Positions 35,401-47,332 of a stretch of DNA of 64,000 nucleotides are shown one piece after another. Source of the stretch: Periconia sp. R9002 (Eukaryota > Ascomycota > Dothideomycetes > Pleosporales > Periconiaceae). The DNA lies in contig JAMAHW010000013.1 in NCBI GenBank assembly GCA_023627715.1, positions 576,786 through 640,785 of the forward strand. Reading direction: 5' to 3'. The stretch's first letter is position 1. Each line of letters opens with the position of its first letter. The notes under the pieces are model-generated. The model made no database searches. It worked only from the letters and a program-made list of their open reading frames with translations, and was not told the DNA's origin. Made by a program: the position numbers and the translations under genes.

Positions 35401-38400
35401 CCCATCGACCGGATCAAATCATTGACTGTCAAACACGCATCGGAGGGCCAACCCACAGTTCCTTGAAGTACCGCCTCCCTACGCTCGGGTGGAACAAGTT
35501 AGGTGCCCATCCAAGGCCCATGAATCGAGATTGAGAAGGTTTCAGCAGCGCCTCCGCTAATCATTTGCACACTATACGATAAAGTAAGTGAAGGATTTGT
35601 TGGCCAGTTGGCAGCAGGCTGCCTCTCCGAAAAGCATCTGCGGGGCGAGCCAGCCAGCTTGAGCCAAGCACCCGCATCCGCACAGATGGACTGCTGACCA
35701 GGGCCGCCTCGCTCATCTGTCTGCAACGCAGAAGAGGAAAAATGGAAGAGAAGAAGAAACCATCCCTTCATGACGTACTTGGCGGCTGGTGCATGTGGCG
35801 GCTTTGCTCCGTGTTTGTGCATGTGCCAGCCGCCTCGAAGTGGTGGGTTTTGATGACCTTGGCCGTCGGTTCGGCTAGATATCCATATGCATGTCCACTG
35901 CACCGTAACACGGTACAGTGCAAAACTTCAAACTCCCCTTGCGGGTTGTATGGCATGGGAGGGGCGATGGTGTGGTAAGGTCCCCGGGTCCGGTCAGCCA
36001 AATCACTGTGATGCGGACGAAGCGAGAAAAAAAAGGGCCTGCATCGGTAAAAATTCGTCGCATCCACCCAGCGTCTTAGTTGACTTGTTTGGTCGATGGA
36101 ACATGGTCACTCTAATCTAGACTTCAACCTGCATGACGCATCCAGCGATGCAACCCTATTCGCGAGCCGATGGAATTTTCAAACATGCACTCCTCATCTC
36201 GTATCTGAGTCAGCTACCTGCCCACTCCAATCATGGCCTACCCGGGAACATTACAGACATCGGTGGCTTGGTTAGGAGCCCAACTAATGAACGCTGCGAG
36301 AAGCGGCCACGGCGAGCAGGCTACGCAGCACGGTAATAAGCGTGCTGATTAGCTAATGGCACAGCATATGTACACCAAAAGCCATTTACAGCATGGGATT
36401 AGTACGGCGAGTACGGACGGCGTTTTGTCGGCCCTGTCTGTCTGACCCCCTTCCCCCCCCCATTCAATGTATGTACTGTACAGTAATTACGGAACTTCCC
36501 CCACCCAAGGAGCTGCACGATGCCAAAATTGGGTCCCCTCAAGGAAGCAATCCTTTCCGCGACACGGCTACAGGTTGGTTGGCTTCATGTTTCTCCGCTA
36601 CTGTTGTCGGTACGTACATATGCAAGGCTTGCCTTCCTGCTCGCGCTGAAGCGCCCTGTTGCTAACCAAGAGATCGAGCTGACTCCGTCACTTATTTCGC
36701 GCGCCTCGTGCCGCTATTTGCTACAACCTGGTTCCCCGTCACATTACAGTAATGCGGATGCCCATCCTTTGACGCATCAACGGGTTGAAACCAGTCGGAC
36801 AAGACATGTCACCCACATCAGGCCATGGGCTGTACTATTATTATGTACGATGTATTATGGTTATAGCGCAAATACTGGAGAGTGGACACCGTAGCGAGTG
36901 ACTGTGGCTAGGCAGCATCCACGCAACCGACTTGCACAAACTTGCACCAATTCTCGGCCGCCAATACATGTTGGCCCAGCACATGGTGCGGGACTTCCTC
37001 ATCACAGCTAGACGCCCCATCTTAGCTCTCAAACACGCTGCGTGGCTGCGCATGCGATTGATGATGGATTGGATTGTCGCTGGCTGGCTTTTCTTCCTTT
37101 CTGCCAAACCCGCAAGAGACACGCCACGCCCATGCACTGCAATACACATCTAATCATCAACTTGTCTATTTGTAGTGTCTGCCCTCATCCGGCCGGCGCA
37201 ATCTCGACAAGATTTATCAACACTATGTGAGTAAGAATGACTGGCGCAGATACGGTCGTCGTGGTCTATATTGTAGCACATGGGTAGAGGCTTCAGCGCC
37301 AAACTCACATCCTCTCCAATAGCCAACAGTCCGTCTCACTAACAAAAAAAATCGGCTGAATCGCGTTGACTGTCGTTCAAATATGCCGGGTTTCAGCGGT
37401 CTCCTGGGAGCATGGAGAGTCAAGTGTGTCGCAGCGCTGTACACTGCACCGACTGACTGACTGCCTAACTGACCGCTTGTCCTCTCCCTTTCGCCACGGC
37501 CCTGTTCACCCGCCATTCACGATGATCCTTCCAGCCCACAGTCATTAAGTTGAGTACTTGTGCCAATCAACTCTGGCCCGCACATATCCTGCGTCACGAT
37601 ACGCCTCCGTAAACCCACTCTGCCGAAGCGAACTGGCGACCCATACCATGTACTTAAGTGACCTACCCATACGAGCAGCCACCGCTCCCATTTTCTTCCC
37701 CGTTTTCCATAGTTGATGCTCATTTCCGCGCTTTCCGTCGCCAGCCGTCTCCACAGAAAACACAAAGCGTGGTTTTCTTCGCTCCCTGCGCCTGCACGAG
37801 AAGGACTACCGGATGCTGCCCTTCTTTCTTCTTCCAGGCATGCAGTTTCATAAACTTCTCCACACACACACCCCCACCCCCCTCGCCTTCCTTCCAGACC
37901 CAGCTCGCAGTTCTGCAAGGTTTGTTCATCGCTAATCAGCTTTTGGCCTTAATTCCCACTTAATATTAGACTTAACCGTGATGTCGTCGGCCTCGGTCGA
38001 TAGGCAACCCAGTTGCAGTAAGAATAGATCGACAATATAGCTGCAGATACTTTTTTCATCAATAATTAGCACCTCGTCAGCTTTGCTCAAACTCGAGCTG
38101 TCCTGAATGCTCGGCAGAAGGGCCAACAAATGCTCCCCCTGGTCCTCCCAAGCCAAAGAGACGGCATGTGCTCGTAAGAATATTGAAAGCCAGATCTCAC
38201 TCACTCACAACACAGCTCCGCCCGCACATGCTTGGAACGTCGATGCATCAAGGTCCTCTGGAACCCTTGACACTGCACTGCGCTGCTGGGGTAAGATTTG
38301 CCCAACGACCTACCTTACAGTTCTTAGGTCAACCGTCAACCTTCCTTCTGTGGACCTGACCGACATCAGCCGGAATGTTACATTTCTAGCTTTTTCGGAC

Positions 38401-40209
38401 TCCGGGAGAATCACCAACACTATCATCAGCAGCAGCGTCGCTGTATTGAGGAGTCACGAATGCTTTCCCCCATTCGGTCATGTATAAAGCGCGCTGTTAT
38501 ATACAACCCACCTACATGTCGCCGATGACAAAACTTGGAATCCGTACATGGCTATCCTGAAATCGTTCTTGCTTATTCGGGTGTTACACCACTCTTTACC
38601 AAAAGCAAACAACCAGCGGCGTAAGGAGAGTTCATGGATAAGGCTGGTGCACTGGCACTGGCTTACCTGCCGTCGTCTTATTCCCCAAGGCTGCTGCGCT
38701 CGCTGCTCGCTTTTTTCCCGCGTCACCATCATGCACGTGTTTCACAGCTCCGTGTCTGTCTCTTCCCTACGCTCGTATCCTACAACTTGCAATCCTGTCA
38801 TTTCTCCGTTTGGCAACTCATAGGTATCCTCCGTAGCCGTTCGGCGTAGCCGCTCAGGTAGCCACGTAAAACAAACCTCCCGAGTACATGTCCTCACGTC
38901 AGTTGGGCTCTCCGTTGATGCAGAAGCGGTTTGTTTCAGTCGCCTTCTCCTCATCTACGCGTCTTCGCTTCCTACAATATCTGACAACGTCACTGCTCAT
39001 CTTATATCTTCTCGTGCGTAGCCTGAGTTCAGCGTGTATCTCCTGCCCGTCGCCGAGTCCAGCCTCACCCGTGCGTGGGAAGTATGCTCAGCTATCATCG
39101 ACGTCTGACATGACAAGGGTATGTACGTAAGTACGATTTGCGATATTGTTGAGCCTCTGCACAGGTCGGATGAGGGGATGAATGGACTTGCACCAACCTC
39201 CTCGTAAGCATGTAACAGTGACGAATCATGTACTACTTATTATTCATTTCCCTCTGCACTTCTCATTTCACGCACATGTGTTCTTGAAGCGCCGTATACC
39301 ACCCTCCTCTGTATTCACAACTACTTCGGTATTGGCATGGTGAAGGCACTGTGGAAGGCACTCCGTATCACCATGCCTTCATGTACCACTGCGTATTACT
39401 GATATCGCTAGAGCTTCTGTTCCAACCAACATGATAAGTATTATCGGAACACCCGCGTGCCCTTATCCATACACATACACACACATACATACACATGTCT
39501 ATATATCTATTTCCGCACGCTCTGGCTCAAACTACGCATATTGTAGAGTTGTCAAAGAGAGCATCCTCTAGTGCGGTGAATACCTCGAATGACGATTCAC
39601 TCGCTCGAATCATACGGAGACAATGTGATATCATTTTGGGAGTTCACACACACACATACATAAAAGTGAAGCTTTTGATTATCAAGGGCCACCCTCCCCC
39701 TCGAATAGCTCATCCTAGACAAATACAGAGGCCCAACTTTGTAATCAGCATCCATCCCCCTTGCTCTTCTCCCAAGCTACGTGGATGTAGATACACGTCC
39801 CCCTTTTTTTTGAAAGGGATTTCTTTTTTTGAAAGGGATTTCTTTTTTTGAAAGGGGTTTCTTTTGTCTAGGTGGAACCCTTTTATCATAATTTGCCGTG
39901 GAGAAAAGTATACACATCGACCTCCCCTCCTTTTACGTCAATCCTACCAATCCATCAGTCTCAATCGAATCAGTCTTTTTGTCCTGAAGAAAAGAAAGAA
40001 GCAACTTCACGATAGTACAGCATGTAAGATGGTTATGGTGGTAGTGCACTACGTTTCCCCGCTGCCCTCCCATGCCGTGTGCAATATTTATTGTATATGT
40101 ACTCATCTGAAGACGCGCTTTTCTCTGATAAGACTTTCCTACCTTGGGTAGCTAGATGCGGAGGAGCTATGTGGACAGTTCGAGCGATTGGGTAACCAGA
40201 TCTATCCGA
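32431..40209. other. Long non-coding stretch upstream of the acidic protein gene
   Basis: Almost 7.8 kb with many short frames on both strands, none with a domain, signal peptide or convincing splice chain. Composition is balanced in most of it, unlike the AT-rich decay seen at the right edge, so it is probably not RIP-mutated repeat. GTACTGTA/TGTACTGT-like words recur (33565, 33937, 36471). It may hold a long regulatory region, long 5' untranslated exons or non-coding RNA. Near 39.5 kb there are CACATA simple repeats. Confidence 0.5.
39803..39860. repeat. Three-copy 19-20-nt tandem repeat
   Basis: Three head-to-tail copies of CTTTTTTTGAAAGGGATTT; the first has one extra T and the third has G for A in the last block. 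Confidence 0.9.
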
Positions 40210-40387
40210 TGAAGTATGGATTGATCATCGCAGAGTATTGCTACCCTCCGTATCGACGCCGGCAGAAAAAAAAATCGCTGTAACGTCCTCGGCCAGCGGA
40301 CACACAGGCAACTGTTCAGGTCTGTGACATATAGGTAGCGATGTACCCAGGGTAGCAATATTCTGTAAGGATCCATTTCAAATTTCA
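40210..40387. mobile_element. 178-bp MITE of the same family as the 1.42-kb TIR element
   Basis: The left end (40210-40256) and the inverted right end (40387-40341) share TGAA at the tip, GATC near position 14 and the block TATTGCTACCCT. The ends also match those of the element at 23170. The interior repeats that element's left subterminal block: TATCGAC, then a homopolymer (A9 here, G16 there), then ACGTCCTCGGCCAG and ACACAGGCAACT. It has no coding capacity. The short length and TIRs fit a miniature inverted-repeat transposable element. No target-site duplication is obvious. Confidence 0.8.
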
Positions 40388-40996
40388 TATATAGCGACGA
40401 GATGTAAGGGTTTTGAAGAGATGGTACTTGGTAGTGGTGGTGGGGTAGCGTGATAGAGACCCTACGTAAATGTCAAAGACATTTTCTTTTTTTGTCCGTT
40501 GAAGAGAGAAATGGATGCTACAATGTGCTTGGTGTGAGAGAGAGAGACATAAAGAACAAAAGCTTCATCGTCAGTAAGGGAGAATCACAATCATTCCCAT
40601 GGAGGGAAAAGCATTGCTACCATTGCATACGTTCGTCACACGAAGAAGATGATTTCGTCTGCCATGAGTGCCCAAGTTCCCCCCATTCTGGCGGATGTGA
40701 TCGTACAGATAACGTGCATATCCTTTTTGGGCTCCCTTTTTCTTCTTCCCTCAAGCTTCAAGACACAATGCACTAGCCAATATACACATACACAAGAACC
40801 CCAACGATGGACGTCAATCTAAAAGTGCGAACGAAATTTGACTGCTTTTACTTTCGTAGATTTTACAAACGGCGTTACACCGGAGCACTTACAAAAAAGA
40901 TGACCTCCGCATTTACATCCCCACGCGTATATAAATACTAATGTACCCCAATCTCCACAACCCCAATTTTAGTTGTTAAAACATGATCAACGTGAT
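40388..40996. other. sec61 3' flank
   Basis: Downstream of the sec61 stop (minus strand). It has a short AGAGAGAGA run near 40540 and no supported gene; a 108-codon frame at 40450 has no domain. Confidence 0.4.
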
Positions 40997-42563
40997 CTAT
41001 CCCATGACCATGCCTTTGAGACCAGACATGTCGCCCTCCTTAGCGGCGATCTCGAAGTATCCGTAAATGATCGTAACAGCAAGAAGAATACCAGTTCCGC
41101 TACCCAAAGCACCGAGAAGATCGCTTCCAACGGAAAGAGCACCGATGCAAGCACCACCGAAAGCAGCGGCCGTGGGGATGACGCGCTTGAGTTCCTTGTA
41201 CATAGACTCCTCACGGTGACCAGCCATCACAAGACCTTGTTCCTTAAGCTGCTTGGCAACATCGCGGGGGGAAGAGCCGGAGACTTCGATCCATGTCTTG
41301 GAGAAAACAGCGCAGGCAACAAGCATGTAGACAATGAAGACGGCAGTCTTGAGGGGATCGGATAGGGCCTCGGTGATGCTAAGAGGAGGAGACCTACGCC
41401 TTGTTAATAAATATTCAGCAGGATTATTTGTGGATAAACGTACATGTAGTATGCAACACCCGAAGTAGCGAAAAGTTGAGCGGATCCGTCCTTAGGCTCC
41501 CAAACACCGAGAAGACGGACAAGTAGGTTGTCAGAGAATCGGGAGTAAAGCATCTGGCTGATCAAGAAAACGTTGGAAGAAAGAGCGGATTGCAGCATGA
41601 TAGGCATGTTGGAGGTGTAGAAGAGACGGACGGGGTATGAGCCACGGACACCACGCTGGCGAGCAGACTTGACAGGGATCTCAACACGGAAGCCCTGGAG
41701 GTAGATGACAGCGCCGAAGACAATGACGGTGGAGATCAAGTTCATAACGTTGGGCAAATTCTGGCGGTAGAAAGCCTCCTTGAGTGCAACAGTCTTGTCG
41801 TCCCAGGTGAAAAGCAAGTGCACGAGAGCAATGATGGCACCCTCGAATTCAGGGCCACGGCCAGTGTTGATGGTAGTTGGGGAGAACGCTTTCCACATGA
41901 TGGACTCGCAAATGTTGGTAGCAATGAACAGCGAAATACCACTGCCGAGACCGTAGCCCTTCTGGAGAAGTTCGTCCAAAAGAATAACAATCAATCCGGC
42001 AATCATGAGCTGCATAACAAGGAGAACACAGATACCAGCTCCAAGATCAGAGGGTTGTCCGTAGAGACCAGAGATGACATAAACAACGGCTTGACCGAAG
42101 GAGAGGAGGATGGCAAGAAGTTTCTGGGCGGTTTGGTAGAGCTCGCGATCGGACTTGAGGTCAAGGTTCACATCGATAAGATGAGTACCAGCAAGAAGCT
42201 GGAAAACCATGCCGGACGAGATAATTGGCGTAATACCCAATTCCATCAGTGTTCCTCGATTACTTGCCATCATCATACGCAACCAGTATAGTGGATCGGA
42301 TGTATCAGATGAGACGATTCCGTACAGCGGCATCTGGCTCATGACCAAGAAAACGAGGAGCGTGAGACCAGTCCATACCAGCCTGTTGTTGAAGGGCACT
42401 TTGCTCTCAGGCAGCTGAATCTCGGGTACGAGAGGAACAAAGGGCTTGACAAGATCAAGGAACCGTACTATCAGGCGCGTTAGCACGATGCATCCAATAT
42501 AACTTGGGCCATGATGTCGCGCGCAGCAATTGCAAGGCGGGGATTGGACTTACGGCCGCTCAT
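40997..42563 (-). CDS. sec61: Sec61 alpha subunit of the ER translocon
   Basis: Exons 42554..42563 (only 10 nt), 41444..42467 and 40997..41393, giving 476 residues, the usual length. It is the ten-helix protein-conducting channel of the ER membrane for co- and post-translational import. Landmarks: [19 protein letters not shown] start, [11 protein letters not shown] in helix 1, the plug region around [41 protein letters not shown], the cytosolic loop [29 protein letters not shown], and the C-terminal GLKGMVMG. The first junction (phase 1, 86-nt intron with a GCTAAC branch) rebuilds the conserved MSGLRFLDL start. The second intron is 50 nt. High conservation makes this the firmest call in the window. 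Confidence 0.97.
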
Positions 42564-43543
42564 GATTGCGGTATTGACAGACCCCTGAGAAGATGAAAGA
42601 AGAGAAGGAGGAAATTGAATGGAATGGTGCAGACCAGATGTTGATGGGGTTAAGAGGGGGTCGGCGTTGCACTCTCGCAACGTGTCGATGTGGGAAATAA
42701 TCCCGCCAAGCCACGCTAAGCTTAAGCTCGAACCCTGCAATTCACTTCTCCCTACGCCGGAGGCCACGCTGGCCTCCAAACACCATCGTGAGCTTCGACG
42801 ACCTTCAGTCTGATTCCTCTTGACACACACAACCTGTTCGTTCTGCTAGTCATGTGGTATCATTCGCAATATTTGGTCTTTCGTTAAGCGGTGTTGCGCA
42901 ACCAGCCGCCAATGTGGGGTTAGCGTAACTTGTCCGAAGGTATTGGATTACATAGGTACCTATTTAGGCATCTACTCACCTGGACGTAGAAACGTTTCCC
43001 CTCAACCCAAACGCAGAAGAGACTAGAACTTGTAAATGTATATATACGTCACTGTCTTAGGACCCCACAAACTTTGTCCCTGGATTCTAGGAAATATTAT
43101 TTGCATTGCTCTTAGAATATCTTGGCTTGCTTCCCTAATGGTGCGCATTGATTGGCTACTCTCTGCGAATGCGAATTTAGCGTCTCTTTAATGCGAAGCT
43201 CCATGTCCAAGGCTCTCAATCATTCCGTACGAATCCCACAGCCCCCTTATTTGTTGTCCCCATGGGATCATCTTAATGTAGTCGTGCAGGCGATTGCGAA
43301 GCTCACCGTAGCGAGTGCGATTGTTATATTACGTCTTTCAAAATGTCGCACTACATTCTGGGCACCGTGTATATAACTCTTTGTAGCTCTCTATCCTCAA
43401 CTCTCTATCAGATATCACCGCAATATTTAATGCCTCCTCTTTGCGTGACATAGCAATTCACGTATTCCCATTAACCACACTCCCCAAATCTCTTTTCCAG
43501 CTCACCGATAGATAAACATTGCTCGTCTCAGCGACCGTTAAAC
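42564..43543. promoter_or_regulatory. Divergent promoter region, sec61 / RTA1-like gene
   Basis: A 980-bp spacer. A GTATATAACTC TATA-like element near 43368 lies about 175 bp upstream of the RTA1-like ATG. Confidence 0.4.
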
Positions 43544-44498
43544 ATGGCCAATCCACCAAAAAGCGCGGCTTTCGATTGGGAAATGTATCGCTACATTCCC
43601 TCTCTTGCAGGTGCCATCGCTGCTATGATCATATTCTTCATCATAGCTTGTCTACAACTATGGCAATGGATGAAGACGAGAAATCACATCAATATCTACG
43701 TGATTATAGGGACCCTATGTGAGTAGTGCTCTGTCCCCAATACCACGCCAGGCTTGACTAACGGTACAAAGGTGAAATATGTGGATACGGTGCACGGATT
43801 GCCTCACATTTTGACAACGCAAATTGGGGAGGATTTATCACTCAAGGGACACTGTTGCTAGTGGGGCCTTTGTTTTTCGCAGCTACGGTATACATGATGC
43901 TGGGGCGTACAATAATACTCGCAGGCGGAGAAGATGTCTCGTTGATCAAACCTATATGGTACACGCGTATCTTTGTGGGCGCTGATATCAGTACCCTGAT
44001 TATTCAAGGTCTGGGTAAGTTATCCACGATGGCATTAGGAGGAGATAACAACGTCCTAACAACTCACATATAGGGTCTTCAATCATGGGAACCATGAAAT
44101 TGAATCTGGCACTTGCAGGTGAAAAGATTGTCATCGCAGGTCTTGCATTACAAACTGCCACCTTCGCCTTCTTTCTTATAGCATCTGTCGACTTTCACAT
44201 TCGAATGGGTCGTAATGCATCAAACATCAGTATCGAAAACTCGAGCAAATGGCTCCGAGTCCTGTGGACGCTCTATGCCGTCAGTGCCTTGATCTTGTTC
44301 AGGTGCATTTTTCGTCTCATCGAATACGCCATGGGAAACGCAAGCTACCTCATTTCACACGAGTGGACGCTGTACGTCTTCGATGCTGTACCAATGTTTC
44401 TCGCGCTCGTAATTCTATTGGCCATGGAGCCTACCAGATATGTTCCCCGGAAATTGACTGGTTCAATGAGCCCAAGTGGTTCGAGCGATACAGCATAA
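43544..44498 (+). CDS. RTA1-family membrane protein
   Basis: Exons 43544..43718, 43772..44014 and 44074..44498, giving 280 residues; introns are 53 and 59 nt. RTA1-like proteins are fungal seven-helix membrane proteins (Rta1, Rtm1, Rsb1) linked to resistance to aminocholesterol or toxic compounds and to sphingoid-base movement. Signatures: YIPSLAGAIAAMIIFFI helix, IIGTLCEICGYGARI, PLFFAATVYMMLGRTI, FVGADISTLIIQGLG, and the RCIFRLIEYAMG motif followed by HEWTLYVFDAVPMFLAL. Seven hydrophobic stretches are visible, and the short tail is Ser-rich. The neighbouring Upc2-like regulator is downstream on the same strand, 354 bp away, which suggests possible co-function in lipid stress (inference). 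Confidence 0.92.
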
Positions 44499-44852
44499 TC
44501 TAGGCCGCTGCGTTACCAGGATGATAAGTGTACTTATTTCTGTATTGAGAAGGTAGATGGTATTTGAATTTTGTTTATTTCTCTCTCGAAATCGCGTAAC
44601 ATCGCAATACTTGGTTTATCTCTTTGCAAATGGGATGCTATCTCGTTCATATGTTCCTTGGAATATGGTGAGGTCATGACTTACTTTCATTGGTGGAGGA
44701 AGGGACGCCTAAACTCTTGGCGACTTACGCGGTCATCCCTTTCCACTTGAGCTGAGCGTGGTTTATCATCTGGTGTCCTTGAACGATTGCATATCAATTC
44801 TAAATCAAGACACGCATATTCCAATCCGGCTATCTGCACATAACATGCTCCA
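44499..44852. other. Spacer between RTA1-like gene and Zn2Cys6 regulator
   Basis: A 354-bp tandem-gene spacer that must hold the 3' end of one gene and the promoter of the next; no other signal. Confidence 0.4.
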
Positions 44853-46548
44853 ATGCCCCGCCGAAGTGCAGGCTTTGTGAGCAAGAGACCGCACAAGAAA
44901 TCAAGAGGTGGATGTTTAACATGTAAGAAGAAGAAAGTGAAGGTTAGGCCACCCTTTACAATATATCTGGTATTCATGCGTCGGCATAAAAAGCCTGGTT
45001 CCATCCCAAAGTGCACGCAGTCTGGCCGGAAAAATGTGACAAAAACAGAGAAAAGGGATATTCACCGCTAATACACGCGTGTAGTGCGATGAAGGGCAAC
45101 CGATATGCTCATATTGCGGGCTTCGTAAAATACCTTGCGTATATCCAGCAGTGTTAGGGGAGCCACATTCAAGGGAACCCACACTATCCCAGGAACCATT
45201 CGAAAATGATTGCATAGAACTCCCTCGGATATCTTCTCATCCACAATCATGGCTGGTCCCGGCAGGTCATACTTCCTCGGGCCAGCTCTCTCCGACAGAA
45301 TTCGAATTAATGCACCACTATAAGAATGACGTTTGGCGTACACTGAGTAGCCGTGTTGATGAGTCAGTTCAATACTTGAATCGGGATTGGGCACCCAGTA
45401 AATCCATCCAGACCGACTATCTGCTCTACTCTCTCTTGAGCATGTCCGCATCACATCTCAGCTTAATGAAATCGGACAGTCGACTCAAAACGACAGCTCT
45501 GCAATATCGACACAAGGCTATAAGTAGCTATGCAACGGCATTGAACAAGATTACGTCAGACAACTATGAAGCGCTCCTCATGACTAGCCTTTATATGATG
45601 GGCATGGTTCCGCCGCCCGAGCAACCGTGTACAGACGAGGCAAGCATCGAGTGGATGAATTCTTTGTTCAAGATGATGCAGGGATTAAGAGTTTTGGCGG
45701 GGTTGAAATGGATTGCGGGAATCGAAAAGCTGGAGGTCTATCCAATCTTCCGTCGTGAAGTGAAGCTGCTGCCCTCTCCGCCTCCACTCAAAAAGGTACC
45801 AACTGAGCCGAAGTTTTGGACAGTTCCAATCAGACCAAATCCACCAAACACATATAGGGATATATCGGATAGTAGCCCTTCTTCACCACGCAACCTACCC
45901 AGCACTAGCTCAGGCCGAGACATGTCCAATCTACCTTTCCACCCTGCAGAGCTCATGAGAGCCGGAACTTCACCCCATGCTCCTCATGCTTGGAAGGCTC
46001 CACCTTCCTGGCAGCTTCCGTTCCCAGCTTTCCTACCACCACCGCTCATGATGATACTGGAGAGAATTGCTGAACCACCAAAGAACGAGAAAACAATCGA
46101 TTTGCATGCTCCGGTTCTGCTATCTTCAATTCATGCACTCAGTCCCATCTTCCTTTCCCTTTACTATTACCACCTTCAGTCTGATTTGTACACACGCATT
46201 ACTGTATTTCCTACCTTCCTCCCCCCTGAATTCTTTGACCTTGTCGCCCAGAAGGAGCCACGGGCTCTTATTATTGCAGGATGGTGGTTTGCCCTGACGA
46301 GGCTCACGCCGAATACGTGGTGGTTGGATCACACTATACCTAGGGTTCTACAGGCAGTCAGTAACGAAATTATACGATCTAACGATAAGGGGTACATGGA
46401 AGCTATGGAAGGGGCGTATCGTATTTCCAAGGAAATAGATATAGGACGAAAAGGAAAGGTAGGCCGAGAGAGAGCAGCAAAAAGGATATTTGAAGGGTGG
46501 GATGGTATATTGTGGGATGACCATCTTGGAGGAGAATCTGAACTGTGA
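44853..46548 (+). CDS. Zn2Cys6 transcription factor, Upc2/Ecm22-like
   Basis: Exons 44853..44942 and 45085..46548 with a 142-nt intron (donor GTTAGG, weak); 517 residues. The zinc cluster spans the splice site: C21, C24, C31, C38, C41, C48, spacing C-x2-C-x6-C-x6-C-x2-C-x6-C, with the KKKKVK basic stretch. The N-terminal layout (short basic lead KRPHKKSRGGCLTC) and a C-terminal regulatory domain starting around FELMHHYKNDVWRTLS resemble sterol-uptake regulators of the Upc2/Ecm22 kind, which sense ergosterol. The middle is proline-rich (about 230-330). The target genes are unknown. The gene ends 67 bp from the convergent GNAT gene. Confidence 0.88.
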
Positions 46549-46615
46549 ATGAATCTGTTACTATACCCCCTACTTCACCAAATATACTCAATCGATAAAA
46601 CACAAGCACATAAAC

Positions 46616-47332
46616 CTATGAACCTGCAGCAGAGCCCCTATCCCCCCTCGATCTCGGCTCTCTAGTCATACAAAACAACTTAATCCTATCCTTCTCCTCC
46701 TCCCCATCCTCACAATTCATCTCCTTGACCAACCGAAACCCAAACCTCTCATAAATAGCCACATTCGGCACGCTCCTACTACTCTCCAAATAACACGGCA
46801 CACCCTCCTCATCCGCCATCCTCAACACCACCTCCATCAACGCCCTCCCCACCCCCAGCCCCTGCGCCTCCGGCAAAACAGTCACAATATTACAAAAATA
46901 ATACCCCTTCTCGCTCGTCCAAATCTCGCGCTGCGCCTCTGCCTGCCGCGCCTTCCAGATCCAGTACCGCTTCGTCGACAGCCCGCCGCGGCCGTACCAC
47001 AGGTTCATGCGGATCTGCGATAGCCAGAGGTACCACGAGGAGAGGTAGAGGGACCAGGATTGCGGCTGCGAGGGCGGGCTGGGTGGGAGCCACATTGCGC
47101 AGCCGAGGATTTTGTTCGGGTTGGACGTTGTGTCGCGCGCGACGTAGAAGAGGCCGTGCTGGATCCCCCATCGGCACCGCAGCGTTAGTGAGACCCGGTT
47201 GCGGACGAGGTCGACTTTGGATCGGTCCGGGTAGATCCATTTGTTGTAGGGGTCGTTGGCGAAGGCTTGTTGGATGGTGTCGATTGCGCCGTTGATGTCG
47301 GCTTCGGTCATGCGAGTTACTTGGATGGCCAT
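46616..47332 (-). CDS. GNAT-family N-acetyltransferase
   Basis: An intronless gene of 238 residues. The GNAT fold is read from the N-terminal strand-helix IQVTRMTEADINGAIDTIQQAF, a central strand ending YFCNIVTVLPEAQGLGVG with the acetyl-CoA pyrophosphate loop Q-x-x-G-x-G at 157-162, followed by helix RALMEVVLRMADEEG and the late strand-helix PCYLESSRSVPNVAIYERFGF. An aromatic-rich insertion (about 92-127, WSLYLSSWYLWLSQIR) is typical of the fungal GNAT subgroup often found near secondary-metabolism genes. The acceptor substrate is unknown. It is convergent with the regulator on its left. Confidence 0.88.
   Translation of the reverse strand: MAIQVTRMTEADINGAIDTIQQAFANDPYNKWIYPDRSKVDLVRNRVSLTLRCRWGIQHGLFYVARDTTSNPNKILGCAMWLPPSPPSQPQSWSLYLSSWYLWLSQIRMNLWYGRGGLSTKRYWIWKARQAEAQREIWTSEKGYYFCNIVTVLPEAQGLGVGRALMEVVLRMADEEGVPCYLESSRSVPNVAIYERFGFRLVKEMNCEDGEEEKDRIKLFCMTREPRSRGDRGSAAGS

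Noticed and set aside
37658..39130. Several 80-130-codon frames in the long non-coding stretch, one with hydrophobic segments.
   Set aside because: No family resemblance, no splice chain and no start-context support; they are expected by chance in balanced-composition DNA.
39803..39860. Three short repeats considered as a CRISPR-like array.
   Set aside because: The copies are directly adjacent with no spacers, so this is a simple tandem repeat in a eukaryotic genome.
41818..42291. A 157-codon plus-strand frame opposite sec61.
   Set aside because: It is an antisense shadow of a highly conserved gene and has no domain of its own.
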